Assembly: GCA_949987705.1 (NCBI GenBank)
Contig: CATLJY010000081.1
Span: 124,001-188,000, forward strand
DNA: 64,000 nt
Reading direction: 5' to 3'
Source: Thereva unica
Lineage: Eukaryota > Arthropoda > Insecta > Diptera > Therevidae
The notes below the pieces were generated by a model. That model saw nothing but the letters and a program-made list of their open reading frames with translations, did not search any database and was not told the origin of the DNA. The position numbers and the translations under genes are program-made. Shown here in pieces: positions 20,921 through 33,680 of the stretch (within the stretch, counting starts at the first letter, position 1; every line of letters begins with the position of its first letter).

Positions 20921-21524
20921 TGAACTTTTTTTTATGAGGCAGCTCTAAGCTCAGAAGTCACCTTTTGTACTACCAGTCCGTTGTGTCGTTTGTCACGTCA
21001 GGGTGCAATGTGTAACAGTAAACTTAGTACGGAAGGGAAATAGAAGGTGGGCTACAGGGGCTCAAAAGGTCGATGGTGGAGCAAACGACGTCGTCACCGA
21101 TAAATTTGGAGGGCCCTTTTTTGTACTTATATGTGGTCATTCCATCGCAAGTCTTTGCCTAACGTCACGCCTAAGATGTTAAGGGATGGGTCGACCATTA
21201 GTTCAACACAATCCACTAGGACGGATGGAGAGGGGTTGCACTTTTTATTGGAGATAAGACAGTATTTGGTTTTGGTGGGGTTGCATTCGATACGATACGA
21301 TACGTCTTTATTTATGGAGTTGAACATTCGTTCAAGATCATCGAGATAGGATCTGGTACGTGCTTATCTTGATTTATCGAAGCCGTAAGAGTAACGCAGG
21401 GTACCGTCGTCACAGAAACTAAGAAGTGGGTTGGAGGGGATTAGAAGTAGGTTATTTATAAGTATTAGGAATAAAACAGGTGATAAAATGATCACTGGGG
21501 GACCCTTGCAATGATCCAATACTA

Positions 21525-22075
21525 ACGGGTGGGCCAGAAAGGAGTACGATTTTAAAACCACTCTTGCGTTTGAAGCTTTAGAGAGGGGACTGCGCGGGTG
21601 GTGGGGTTAAGTAGCTCCGTTCTCGGAAATTTAGCGACATGGTTTCAACAAGATGGCGCGACATGCCACACAGCTAATGCCTCTTTGGCGGTCGTAAACG
21701 AGATGTTTGCTGAGAAACTGATATCGCGCCGAGGTGACATTGAATGGCCTCCTAGAAGTCCGGATCTTACACACTGGACTTTTTTTTTGTGGGGATACCT
21801 AAAAAGTAGAGTCTACTCCAATAACCCAGCCACAATTGACCAGTTGAAGACCAATATCCGGAAAGAAATGGCAGATATTCCCCGTGCAATGTGCAATTTG
21901 AGGCTCAGATTCGAAGAATGTTTGCAGCGCGATGGTGCACATCTGGATGATGCTATTTTTAAGAAATGAATTTCCCAGATCTAAATTTTTGTAGAAATAA
22001 AAATTTGTATGTGAATTGTACTTAGTTTTTTTTTAGTGATTTTTTCAAATTCGCAATTCTTTCTGGCCCACCCTG
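21525..22075 (+). mobile_element. Internally deleted Tc1/mariner element
   Basis: Termini ACGGGTGGGCCAGAAAG and the reverse of CAGGGTGGGCCAGAAAG, flanked by TA (21523-21524 and 22076-22077). Removing the element and one TA rejoins the LINE reading GRSIKV|VLD, so the insertion postdates the LINE. At 551 bp it keeps only the C-terminal third of the transposase. Confidence 0.85.
21598..21972 (+). pseudogene. Tc1/mariner transposase, C-terminal fragment
   Basis: Catalytic-core half of a DDE_3-type transposase. WFQQDGATCHTA carries the second catalytic aspartate and PPRSPDLT the third, 36 residues between, followed by the usual FFLWGYLKSRVY block. It runs in one open frame to the stop at 21967-21969. 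The DNA-binding domains and first catalytic aspartate are absent, so the copy cannot be active, although the retained frame is unbroken. The third acidic residue is D, as in mariner-like rather than Tc1-like members. Confidence 0.8.
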
Positions 22076-23060
22076 TACTTTGATTGAACGGCCAAGAAGG
22101 AAACTCTCAATCCAATTCTGTAGAAGTGAGTCAACACCAATAGCTCTGAGTTTGGCTAGCAGGGCTGAGTGCCATACTCTATCAGAAGCCTTGAAAATAT
22201 CTAGAGCAACCACACTAGATTCACCAAATCAATGCGGAACCGGGGGTAGCGCATCAGTTTCGGGTAAAGAAGAATTTGAGGCGAACAGAGATACTAATAA
22301 TAAATCGGGCTTGGATTTGATGTCTGCTATCACCTTCTCATTGTAGATGCTGGCAGGGGTCGTGGATGTAGTGAAATTCTTCTTGCTGGAGCTTATCAAG
22401 GACCAGAAGTTTTCGCTACCACCGCGTGCACTAATGAGCTCGCTTCTCAACTTGCCAAATAAGGTTATGGTGGACTTGCAGCAATTTCTTAATTTTATAT
22501 ACTCTCGACGGAGCGATTCAGAGGGAATTTTTGTAAACTCTGAAGGCGGCTTCTTTAGTTTTGATTGCGTTCGTGCACTCCCGATAAAACCCTCTGTTCT
22601 GCCTTGGCTACATAGATTTGGTAGAATGGGGAATGAACAAATGCATTCCTGTCTGTATGACCCTGGTGATACGGATAGCGACAGAGTTGACCTCTTTGTT
22701 TAGGAAATACCGGTCCCAATCAGCCTAAACATAATACCACACAGTTCTCTTAGCTGTTTTGGGTGGGATGGGGAATTTGTATTTGAATTTGATGAGAAAT
22801 AAGAAATTCGTCAAGGAGATGGGCTGCTTGACCAGCGACTTCGGAGATTCTCGTGGGATGGTCCACAATTTAATGTAAATTATTGATGAATGCAAAAACT
22901 CGACGTCTATGCTGCCAGAAACACTGGTGCCATTAGAGTAACCAAGGCAGTTTACATTATGAATATTGAAATCACCTGCAACAATGATTTCACACTCAGC
23001 ATTGGATGACAAAAATCCCGAGATTTGTTCGGAAATAGCATCAAGTGGTGATGGTGGGCT

Positions 23061-23609
23061 TCGTTACTTCGTTACTGCTGTATAGGAAGCAGAATAGTAT
23101 GACGTGGTTTCTGCAGATGATTATAATCCAGAGGTAGTTAAATTCAGAAAGCGTATAGGGAGAGATGCAATTGCATTGGCAGTTACTCCCTCAATCTGAG
23201 GTTTTCAGGTGACCTTTTGATTCAGGTGATCTCTTGATCCATTATACTTTCGCTTCCTTCGCGAAAACCATTTTTTTACCATCTAGAGAGGGAGCTTTAT
23301 AATTTAGCTGCCTTCTATTAGTAATTGGACCATTCGCCATTCATCTCAGCAGTTATCAATCTCGCAGTTGCGGGTTTAATTCACTACTTTGCTGCGGCTT
23401 CATAATAGCGCCAAAGGCAACCAAACGCATAAGTGCAAAAGCGCAAAGAGAGAGAGGCAGAGATTTTCTTGACCCGGAGGGACCTGTTGATATGGCTGCC
23501 TAGCACGTTTCTACAAGACCCTTCTAATATGCCAGTCTAAATCTTTCTCCATCGTTTTCAGAAGAAAAAGGAGAGGTTGGTTGGTCGATAGGATTTTGCT
23601 TCCAACTGC
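23061..23609. other. No gene recognised
   Basis: Unique-looking sequence between two reverse-strand LINE fragments. It could be the 5' part of the LINE at 20937-23060, but I find no endonuclease motif in it. Confidence 0.4.
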
Positions 23610-23860
23610 GATTTTTTTTATGTGGCATGGTCAAGCTCAGGAATCACCCTTTTGTACCACTAGACCGTCATGTCGTTGAACTCATGGTACAATGTCCAGT
23701 AGTAAGCTTGATCTGAAAATAGAAAAAGAATAGAAAAGGTTAAGGGTTGTCTGGTGGATACATAAGGAGAAGGCAGTGAGTCTCGCGTTTGCTGTAGGTT
23801 ACTCTTCTCCCCGATTTATTGATAAAGATCACCCTAGCATCTCCAGCACCTCGGAATATA
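23610..23860 (-). mobile_element. CR1-like LINE 3' end
   Basis: On the minus strand the sequence ends GAGCTTGACCATGCCACAT followed by an A-run, the same end as at 52976-53100. About 250 bp of 3' region can be followed, without recognisable RT. It marks another 5'-truncated insertion of the family. Confidence 0.65.
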
Positions 23861-24260
23861 TGTAGGTCAGCGTAAAGCTACCCCGGAATAGTAACAGCAG
23901 GATTGGTAGGATTTCTTCCAAGCCCTTCTGAAGGAAAGTTGGAGAGATCTGGTCTTCCTCAGCAGCCTTGACCCCCCTATTCGATTTTACTAAAATCTAG
24001 CTTTTAATGAATATGGTCTTCACGCTGTGTCTTTAATCCGAAATGTAAAATTTTATTGCAATTGCGTTAAAGCAAATTTTGTAAATAGCAACAAGTCGCG
24101 ACAAATACCAGGTGACACCATTTTGCTAAATGCTTAGTGTACCCCTTCAATGCCGAGGCCATTTTGGAGTTGCTTGCAACGAGTATATTAGCAGCGGCAT
24201 AAATGGTTACAACCTCCACGAAGATGTAGATTTTACATCGGGTGTCCCCTGGATGCTCTT
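23861..24260. other. No gene recognised
   Basis: Intervening sequence upstream of the RTE LINE. Nothing interpretable was found. Confidence 0.4.
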
Positions 24261-24261
24261 G

Positions 24262-27200
24262 TCTACACAAGAGTAACAGACTGAGGAGGGTGAAAGGCGA
24301 GTGCTTCGCGCCTCAAAACGAAGAAAATACCGGACTGGTCCTCCAGGTTGGGGCAGGCTGACAACCTTCCACCGTAAAAACCTACCCGTCACGAATCCTC
24401 AAGGCAGGCCTCGGACAGGACGGACTCAACGGCAACGACTCAGGCAACGGAATATGGAATTCGATTTTGGAACATGGAACGTCAGGACGCTCAACAGAAC
24501 GGGCGCTCTGCGTTCGCTTTTATTTCTTCTAAAAAAATATAACATAAAGATCACAGCCCTTCAAGAAACAAAATGGACCCACAGTGGTATAATGGATCTA
24601 AAAACCCACACGGTACTCTCCAGCGGATCATCAAATGGAAGAAGAGAGTTCGGAGTAGCATTCATCATAGAGAAGGAAATGAAATCTCTGATTCTGGACT
24701 TCAAACCAGTCAGCAATAGAATATGCACACTTCGCAATAAAACAAGGCTACATAACATTAGTCTTATAAACGTCCACGCGCCCACAGAAGAGAAAACGGA
24801 TGAGGAGAAAGAGGAATTCTACCAAGAGCTAACAAGCGCCATCAGGTTAATACCGTCAAACGATATTAAAATGGTGCTTGGAGATATGAATGCCAAAGTA
24901 GGAAAAGAAGAGGAGTTCCTAGGAGTCATAGGAAAGCATAGCCTACACAACGTTACCAATGACAATGGTAGTCGATTGATCGATTTCGCAAGCTCAAACG
25001 CAATGGTAGTAAGTTCAACAGTGTTCCCGCACAGAGATATACATAAGATGACGTGGCAATCACCAGACGGAGTAACTAATAATCAAATTGACCACGTCCT
25101 AATTGAAAGAAGAGGGGCCACGAGTATACTGGACGTAAGAACAATGAGAGGAGCGTGCTGTGGCTCGGACCACTATCTAGTCAAAGTGAAATTGAGAACC
25201 CGGATAGCAACTAAAACTCATAGAGTGCAAACTCAACCAAAATACGATATAGGTAAGCTAAAACGGGAAGAAATAAGAGATGCCTACCAACATGCTGTCG
25301 TACAAAACTTGAGAGAGGTAGATGAGCAGCCTAACATCAACGACAAATGGGAACAGGTCAAAAGCAGCATAAAGGGGGCAGCAGAAGAGGCACTAGGCTG
25401 GGCCACCAGACAGACTAGAATTGATTGGTTCGACTAAGACTGTAGAACAGCAATTGAAGAAAGAAACCAGAGCCACCGAGAGTACATCGCAAGGCCAACA
25501 AGAGCAAGGATGGAAGTCTTCAAGGAAAAAAGAAAAATCGCAGACAAGCTGTGCAGAAAGAAGAAGAGGGAATATCTAAATAGGAAAATCTTACAGATAC
25601 AGGAAGACTTCAATGAAGGGAGAATTAGACAAGCGTACAAAGGAACTCGCCAGATCACCAATGAGTTCCAGCCAAGAACGGACATCTGCAAGGACATAGA
25701 TAGGAACTTGTTGGCAGAAACTAATAGGATAAAGGAAAGGTGGAGAGAGTATTTTCAGAACCTATTGAATCCTATCTCCATATCAAACGAGAATGCAGAG
25801 ACAGAGGCATTTGTAATTCCCCAAGATAACATCTCAATAGAACCACCAACACTGGATGAGGTGCGGGAAGCTGTAAAAAGGCAGAACAGCAACAAATCGC
25901 CTGGCGCCGATGGAATAGCAGCTGATCTGATAAAGGAAGGAGGACCCCAACTATTACGAACATTACACGAACTCATATGCACCATCTGGGAGGAAGAAGT
26001 TATACCAGAGGACTGGAAGAAAGCCATTATATGTCCAATATACAAGAAAGGAGATAAATTGAACTGCAAAAACTACAGAGGCATCTCACTCCTCAGCACC
26101 AGCTACAAAATCTTCACAATCCTTGTGAAACAAAAACTGGAACCTATAGCGGAAAGCCTTATAGGAGAATATCAAGCTGGTTTTAGGACAAACAGGTCAA
26201 CATCGGACCAACTGGTGACCTTAAGGCAAGTTCTGGAGAAAACCTGGGAAAGGAATGTAGATGTATACCAGATATTTGTCGACTTTCAACAGGCATATGA
26301 CTCAATAAACAGAGAGAGGCTATACGAGATCTTATCGGAAATAGGAGTCCCCTCAAAGTTGGTACAACTAATCAAATGCGCCACAAACAGCTCACTGGCG
26401 AAAGTAAGGATCCAAAATGTTGTAACAGAGGAGTTCGAAGTACGTCAAGGGCTTAGACAAGGAGATGGGCTGGCCCCCATGCTTTTCAACCTGGCCCTAG
26501 AATGGGTGATAAGGAAAACGTCAGTCCAGCGAAGTGCATCAATAGCTACCCAGTCGGTACAATTACTTGGATATGCGGATGACGTAAACATCGTGGGAAG
26601 GTCCTTTTTGGCAGCAAAAGAAGTCTATGTTGAATTAAAAGAGGCGGCAAAGGACATAGGCCTGAAGATTAACGAAGAAAAAACGAAGGTGATGCAACAA
26701 TTTAGCAGGACGATTTAGAATGGAAAGAAATATAACCATCGACGAACATAACCTAGAAATAGTCGATAAAACAGTCTACCTTGGGTCTACTATCACAAAA
26801 AGAAACGAAGAAAAAGAAGAAATAACTAGACGAATACTACTGGCTAATAGAGCCTTTTATGCCCAAAAACAAATCCTGCACTCAAGATTTGTGCACAGGA
26901 AAACGAAACTCTCACTCTACAAAACAGTAATACGACCAGTACTGTGTTATGGTAGCGAGACTTGGACTATGACCCAGGACATAGAGGAATGAGTCAACAG
27001 GTTCGAGAGGAAAATTCTCAGATGCATAATAGGCCCAATCAGAGAGGATGGAATATGGCGAAGAAGATACAACAACGAGTTGTATGAAATTTTTGACGAC
27101 CCACAACTCTCAACTTTCATAAAAATCAACAGATTGAGACTAGCCGGCCACGTGATCAGGATGGAGGACAATCGCATCCCAAAACGGCTTATGGCATCAG

Positions 27201-27410
27201 AAATTTCGGGAAGTAGGCCAGTAGGTAGACCCAGGAGGAGATGGATAGACTCTGTGACGGCTGACGCAGAGTCAATGCTCAACATCCGGAACTGGAGACA
27301 TGCTGCAAGGGACCGTCAAACTTGGAGAAATGCCCTAGAGGAGGCCAAGGCTCGATTTGGGCTGTAGCGCCATTGGATGGATAAATGGTTACAGTTGTTG
27401 TTGTGAGGCG
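24262..27410 (+). mobile_element. Nearly intact RTE-type LINE
   Basis: Complete order of leader, AP-endonuclease, RT and C-terminal domain in about 3.1 kb, with a single long frame and no ORF1, as in RTE elements. The 3' end is short and simple: stop at 27365, then GTAGCGCCATTGGATGG and a GTTGTTGTTG tail near 27393-27404, RTE-like microsatellite ends. The leader GAGTAACAGACTGAGGAGGG is shared with the fragment at 20.1 kb. Damage is limited to two in-frame stops and one frameshift. It is the youngest-looking RTE copy here. Confidence 0.85.
24454..27367 (+). pseudogene. RTE endonuclease-reverse transcriptase, 3 lesions
   Basis: Polyprotein of about 970 codons from the ATG at 24454. Endonuclease about residues 1-250: WNVRT, LQETKW, VHAPTEE, GDMNAKVG and CGSDHYL carry the N, E, D/N and DH residues of AP-type nucleases. 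RT: NCKNYRGISLLST, FVDFQQAYDSINRERL, RQGLRQGDGLAPMLF and GYADDVNIV (catalytic DD). C-terminal region ends with RRRWIDSVTADAESM and a stop at 27365. Lesions: TAA at 25435-25437 between endonuclease and RT, where GAA would fit; a +1 shift near 26717; TGA at 26990-26992. Each of the three is a single small change, so decay is recent. Confidence 0.85.
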
Positions 27411-30050
27411 ATAAATAAACGAAAACAGAAGTGCGAGAAACTTCGAATTCTTTGAGTTGTTTTTACAATTAACGACAAGTGCTTTGGTAGTCGAAAAATC
27501 TATTTTAGTTACCTCCAAGTGGTTCCAGCTTAATTGTGTGGTACGTTAATTCATCCTTATTGAGCCGTTTGTTATGATTTGCGTGGATTTGAACCATAAC
27601 TCGATACAATTCCAGGTTTTAATCAAAATTTCTAACCTCACCTTTATGCAATACAAATAGTTGAACTCCAGCTTTAGAAATAAAAAAGTACCTACATAAG
27701 AAATGGTAAAGTTCAGAAAATGCATTTGACAAAAGAAAAACACTGTAATCGCAATGAATCCTTCAAGGACTCCCAGTCCCCAAAATTTGGTGAAATTAAA
27801 ACGCAATAATCTCCGGGATTACAAAATAATAATCATAAATTTCATCGAATTTCTTTAATTTACTCGCTGCGGTTTCTCCTACCTCACGGGCGACGCGAGC
27901 TTTGATTGTTCCTGTAGTTCGTAACTGGCACAAAAAGCGCAAGAAAAGCTAAAATTCAGGTATAAAGTAGGTGCGTGCAGGCATCAATCAAACTATTAAA
28001 ACGCCATTAAGGTCTCACCGTTACGGAAAAAAGTTCTGAATGATCGCGGCCTCTTGATTACATTTCCTCCCCGCCATTAATCGTGTGCAAGGCAGAGCCA
28101 TACTCAAGTCGCCCATAAGATAATGCCGAAGAATAAAGAAAGGCTTCTCGTTTGCCTCATAAGAACGGGGCTTTGTTGATTCTTTCTTGTGCCGTTGTTG
28201 TTGCTGCCATATTTGTGTTAAGGCCGTCGTCGTTAGGTGCTAGAGTAAAACCAAAGATAACTCAGAAAGATACGACACTGTAATCCTTTCTGTGCGAAGA
28301 AAAAGGAAAGTAAAAATCTATGATCTTCTGTCTATTCATATACACGCTCCGGAATGGCGAGATGGCGGAGCAACGGCAAACTACACAAACACATGCAGAG
28401 CTGGAAGTACAAGAAGATGGTACATGAATTCACACAAGCAAAATAAAAGTCCAGACGGCACAAAAAATTGCGGAGAAGAGAAATCAGTGCGTCTCTTTCG
28501 CACTTCGTGAAATAACATTTCTTTATTTACCCTTTCTTTCTTCGATTTTTTTTTGTTTTTAAATTGAATTTTGTCTCGCTTGCACCTTGTCGATTGATAT
28601 ATTCACTCGCAAGGGAGCTTATGGGAAATTTTGAGAGTGTCGTATCTTTGTCGGTAATCTTTGGTAAAACTTTAGTACGCATCCAATGAGCAGATTCCAC
28701 GAAAGACCGGGACATTTGGAGCGCCTCGAGCTTCACCAGGAATTTCTGGGTTAAGACTTCCTGCACTGGGCCCCATTTCTCTTTTGGGTTTTTGTGATTT
28801 CTAGCTAGGCTTAGCGCCATATAAAAAGGGGCATGGTCGCCATTAGGGCGGTTTCCTCATTTCATGAACTCCAGTTGTGTTTCTTGGGTTGATTGAAAAG
28901 TTGCGTGCCGATGATTGCCGGGCTGTTGAGAGCTGATTCCTTTAGTTTCTTGGAATTTCATACGTACTTAACCGACCCGAAGGCGGCCTCAAGGATCTAA
29001 GTGCACGAGCTAACGAATCAGGTGTTGCTGGGCGACTGCAATTCCAAAATGCTTTGCCCACACACTTATGTCCTTTACTTATTAATTTCCATTATCCTTT
29101 CCCCACTGTAATTATTAATGGCCCGATATTCACACTATCGATGTTCATATATCGAATGTTTTTTCTTCTGATTAATATCGATGCTTTCGGGTTGGTCTGC
29201 AAATGGCATCGATTATTTTTAGGCTTGCAGTTCCTTCCCCGAGTTTAATTAAGCTGTAACCGAACCAAGTGAGGAAAAAAACTTCAAACGACATCGAGAT
29301 CTGACACGGTTGCCAAAGGGACGCCTTTATCACCACTCGATCAACTCGCAGTGCAGACCTTGTTGCGAGTTGCAAGCGCCGATGCATTTCAGTAAGACAA
29401 CATAACAAAATAAAAATACAAAAAATACAGCACATACTCAGGCACTTGGTTAATGGCTGTCAATTAATTATGGCCTGAATGCCGCCTTTGATGATTCCAT
29501 TTTAATGAAAATTTATTAATTTCAGCTCGAAAAGTATTGGTGGAGGCTGGGCCATAGTGCTGTGCAGATAGTCTCATGGGTTCCTTTAAATACGTTTTGT
29601 GCGTTTGCATTTTTTGGTGGTTGTGTTACTTTTAGCGGAATCATTCCTTTACGCCAGGTTTACGTATGCATAACAAGGAACGTGAACGCTATGTGACCGC
29701 ATGAGAAATTATGCTGCTGCAGACGTAACAGCGTGACAGATGACATAGTAACTGGCAGCTTACTATTTGGAAATGAAATAAAAAGAAACAACTTTTTAAG
29801 GGGACGAGCTTGATAATATGTGTACAAAAGGGTTTCATGGTTAATTACTTCTTGAGTATGGGAATGATCTGGTGAAAACACCGGTTGTTTTCAGGGCTAT
29901 TTGCGGACATGTCAATTTCTACATTGACAAAGCTGGGATTGGTCTGGTCTGGCGATCGTTTTTTCCATATCAAAGAGACTGTACGAGTGAACCAATTTAC
30001 TTGAGATTTTATAAACATAGACTTATTAAGGAATTAATTTGTCACTACTT
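27411..30050. other. Mostly unassigned; one orphan ORF
   Basis: No family recognised. A 97-codon ORF at 28527-28820 is listed separately. A (TTG)n-like stretch lies near 28193. This is the longest stretch in the first half of the window with no transposon that I can identify, so it is the best candidate for host non-coding DNA. Confidence 0.4.
28527..28820 (-). CDS. Orphan small ORF, function unknown
   Basis: A 97-codon frame opening with ATG at 28820 and ending TAA at 28527-28529. It is lysine- and serine-rich with a very basic C-terminus (KTKKNRRKKG). AATAAA immediately follows the stop codon, which could serve as a polyadenylation signal. No signal peptide, membrane segment or motif is evident, and I recognise no family. 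It may be a chance ORF. Confidence 0.2.
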   Translation of the reverse strand: MALSLARNHKNPKEKWGPVQEVLTQKFLVKLEALQMSRSFVESAHWMRTKVLPKITDKDTTLSKFPISSLASEYINRQGASETKFNLKTKKNRRKKG

Positions 30051-30683
30051 CGTTAGAGTACGCCGGTTCCAGGTCAATTTGCAGCTTTTTACAGTACGTT
30101 CTAGTGAACTTATTGGTTAGGTTTAAAAGATTAAACTTTCCCTAGGATGTTTTTAGAGTTTTCGGGTTTTACAGGTACTAGAACCACAAGTATTTCTATA
30201 ACGACACTGGGTGTCTCTAGGGTCGTATATTAGGATTCACCAAAGGTGGCATTTAATTGTTTTTGAACAGATTCAGTCCTCCTTTATTGTCGTGGAATAT
30301 GGGATTTCAGAGCGGGCATGCATATTCCAGGATTGGGCGGACCAGTGAACAATGCTTTTGTGACCCAGATGTTCCCTAGAGCCTACGATTTGGTCAACAT
30401 AGCTTAATATCTTTTCAAGATAATACTGCAGCTGTACCACTTTTATGGGTTATTGCATGGCATTTACTAGTAGTTGCAGCTTATTAGCAATCACACCAGT
30501 CTTGGAATGCATTAAGTTTAAACTGATCTTAACCTAACCTTATAGCACGTTACATTTTCAGGTCGTCTGCATAAAAGAAATGTGGAATATTTTATAGTTT
30601 ATTGTAGATGAAGATATTGATCAAATTATAATAAAAATAAAAATAAAAATTCCTGAATCTGAGGACCTGCGTTCTTACACTAA

Positions 30684-33680
30684 GATATTTATTTATTTAT
30701 TTATTTATTTTAATAATAATATACATATTATACAAACATGCTTTAAAATACATTGGTTTTCTTTAAATATACTATTCACTTTTTTAGTTCAGCTATTATT
30801 ATTATTATTATTATCAGGTGTAATTAAATTACAGATATTGCGGCTACAAATTTTACAGAAATTACATCACAGTTTACTTCAAAGACTTTTATCCCCGTCA
30901 TGTACGATGGATACAGAATCCACTCTATGACGGAGGTAAAATTTAATAATCTTAGGATCTAAAATCACATATTCGCAATATCTTCGCTAAAGGCAGTAAT
31001 GCCCGTGCGCGACCCTGTACATATTTATAATTGTATCGTAGAGCTATGTATTTCATCACTTTCTCTCCATACACATATGTACATTAATAATAAGAATCCC
31101 ATTGCATACATCATTTGTTCATGCGAACGTTAACACATAATTTACAGAATAGGGTGAAATAATAGTTTTATTTCTTCTTCATTTAGGCTAATAATCCATT
31201 TTCTAATAACTTTAGTTTTTTTAAGCTTAACGAGGAGTTTATCTTTGAAATCTGCCGGAATCGAATTGAAAATTTTTACACTAGTGTACCTATTGTTTCT
31301 TCTGTCAAATTCCTTATTTATTTTTGGTGTTTGTAACAATTGTTGTCTAGCAGATTTTTGTTTTACTTTAAGATATTTAGATTGAAGTGACTGGAAATTA
31401 CTCAAGAGTGATTTTTCAATATAATATTTCCTCAACTCAATTACTTCATGCTCTTTGTATAATTGTTCCGAGGGGAAGGAGAGGGGTTTATTAAAAATTA
31501 TTTTAAGTATTCTCTTTTGTATACTTCTAATGGAACCGATCACAGTATCTGTTGCTCCTCCCCACGCGATTATACCATACGTTGCGATAGACCAAAAAAG
31601 ACTGTAATATAATGTCATTAATTGTTTACTTGGGAGTATATTTTTCAACTTATAAAATAGATAAATAAGGTATCTAGTTTTTTTTTGTAATATTTGAAAC
31701 ATGGTCTTTCCATCTCAAGTTAGAGTCTGCAATTAATCCTAGATATTTAGTACAGTCCACCCTTTCAATTAATTTACAGTTCATAGGTCATTCATATTGC
31801 AAAAAAAGTCGTGAATTTTAATACTAGATGTGGCCGGTAAACTGTTACTATAACTACCAAAAGTTATATAAACTGTTTTACTAACATTTAAGGAAAGATG
31901 GTTAAGGCATAGCCATTTCATTACTTTATTTATTTCAATATTCGCCACTCGTATTGCATCTTCCCAATTCTCTTCTTTCACTAGTAAAACCGTATCATCC
32001 GCAAAAGAATATAAATTTGCATTAAGATTTAGACTAAAAATACTGTTTAAATATAATATGAATAGAATTGGTCCTAGAATAGTCCCTTGCGGGACACCAC
32101 ATTTCACGTATTGTTCACTACTCAATTTATCGTTAATTTTAACTACTTGCTTCCTGTCTGATAGATAGCTTTTTAACAAGTTGCAAGCAGTACCTCTGAA
32201 TCCCATGCAGTAAAGTTTTTTCAGCAAAATATTGTGATCAACTGTATCAAAGGCCTTAGCTAGGTCCAAAAATATCCCTATGCACGGGGAGGACGTACTA
32301 ATCGCATCATGTATATCGTCAAAAACTTTAGTCAACGCGTGATCTGTACTCTTGCCCGCCTGGAAACCAAATTGATTAGCATCTATCAAGTTATGCTTTT
32401 CGACAAAACTAATAATTCTTACTTTCAATATTTTCTCAAACACTTTCGCGAAGTTCGATATCAGTGATATGGGTCGATAGTTTGTCGTTATATCTTTATC
32501 TCCCGCTTTGTAGATTGGTACAATCTCCGCTTTTTTCAAGTGACTTGGAAAAATTGCAATTTCTATGCAAGAGTTAATTAGATACACGAAAGGTTTAACA
32601 ATTAAGTCAGCTATCAATTTAAGCGTGGTTGCTTGCAGTTTATCTATCCCGGAGGCTTTGTTAGATTTCAACTCGAGTATGATTTTTGTTAATTCCGATT
32701 CGGTAGTTGGATGTAGAAAGATAGAAAGTGGGTTTGAAAAGTCGTTTTTTGTATCGTACATTGGAATGTTTTCAAACTTTGTGTCCATTTCAGAACCTAT
32801 ATCAGCAAAAAAGTGGTTGAATTCATCTGCAATTTTCTTATCGTCGTAAATGTAATTTTTTTCACCTTCTGAGTAAATCTTCTCAATTACTTTTTTAACC
32901 GTTTTTTTACTTTTTACTTGAGCGTTTACAAAATCCCACAATTTTCTGGTGTCATTGCCTATATGCACTATAATATCATTGTAATATTTAAATTTAGCCA
33001 CTCGTATCAAACTCTTAAGTTTATTTTTGTAAGCAATATATTTGGTTTTTAATTCGAGATCATTTGGATTTTTTTGGTATTTTTGGTATAATTTATTCTT
33101 AATCTTACATGACTTTACGAGTCCTTTAGTGATCCAACTTTGTCTTTGTTTTTTATTTTTTGGTTTATTTATTACTACCGAAGTTAGATTGACATAAAAT
33201 TCTATTTTTTTTACGAATTTTTCAAACGGAATATCAACATTTTCTTCATTATAAATTTCATTCCACGTTTCAGTTTTCAACATTTCCCGCAGTCGTTCAT
33301 AGTTTATTTTAACCTGTCTTTTTTGATTAGTTGCATCATTTACTTTTGTTTGTTCATAGCCAATATTTAAAATAGTCGCGAAATGGTCTGTAATACTGGA
33401 CTCATAAACCGCAGATTTAAATTCGAAGTTATCATTACATGTCTTAACAAATATATGATCTATACAAGAGGCGCGAGTATTATCAACTCTAGTTGGAAGG
33501 TTTATATACGATTCAAATCCAAGTTCATAGTAATTATTCATATACTTGTTAACCGGTGTATTATCAGATAGAACATCTAAATTTATGTCTCCTAGTATAA
33601 TATGTGTATCGACGTTTTTATGTTGGTTCATATGATCATATAAATCGTCTATAAAGCTATCAACTGGTATACAATATATA
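30684..33680 (-). mobile_element. Jockey/CR1-type LINE (B), 5'-truncated, young
   Basis: Ends on the left in (TAAA)n on the minus strand (30684-30712), a common tail for this superfamily. The 5' limit is inside the endonuclease, at about 33680. Coding sequence is open for over 600 codons. The element sits inside LINE A. Codon use is strikingly AT-rich compared with the CR1-like and RTE copies in the window, so it is a different lineage. Confidence 0.8.
31142..33668 (-). pseudogene. LINE B endonuclease-RT, two frameshifts
   Basis: Endonuclease C-terminal part: ILGDINLD near the start and SSITDHFATIL about 85 residues later, giving the D/N and DH motifs. RT: YRPISLISNFAKVFEKIL, FGFQAGKSTDHALTKV, FLDLAKAFDTVDHN, KCGVPQGTILGPILFI and FADDTVLL (catalytic DD). 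A 616-codon frame ends at 31781; the frame then shifts, continues through KYLGLIADSNLRWKDHV, and shifts again at a run of nine A near 31680 into the last 185 codons (31702-31142), which hold the C-terminal region. Both shifts lie near low-complexity DNA. The endonuclease N-terminus is missing. Confidence 0.78.

Larger units (their letters stand above)
21127..23012 (-). pseudogene. CR1/Jockey-type endonuclease-RT pseudogene
   Basis: Broken polyprotein of the LINE above. Pieces: endonuclease about 23012-22725, linker 22450-22229, RT 22213-22078 and 21561-21364, and post-RT 21327-21127 (ending NILGVTLGKDLRWNDHI). The active-site block reads FCDDG where the plus-strand copy has FADD. The C-terminal domain after RWNDHI is deleted, since the 3' UTR follows within about 190 bp. 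Confidence 0.7.
20937..23060 (-). mobile_element. CR1/Jockey-type LINE with endonuclease and RT remnants
   Basis: Same family as the plus-strand copy at 9946-11610, here reversed. On the minus strand, an endonuclease piece (VAGDFNIHNVN near 22970, containing the GDFN motif) is followed by a linker (22230-22450) and a deletion removing the N-terminal RT. The RT then resumes (KASDRVWHSALL, LLGRSIKV) and is cut by a mariner-type element at 21525-22075, after which it continues VLD and ILSPVLF, with CDDG in place of FADD. The 3' end, with CTGAGCTTAGAG and an A-run, is at about 20930. Multiple frameshifts. Confidence 0.75.
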
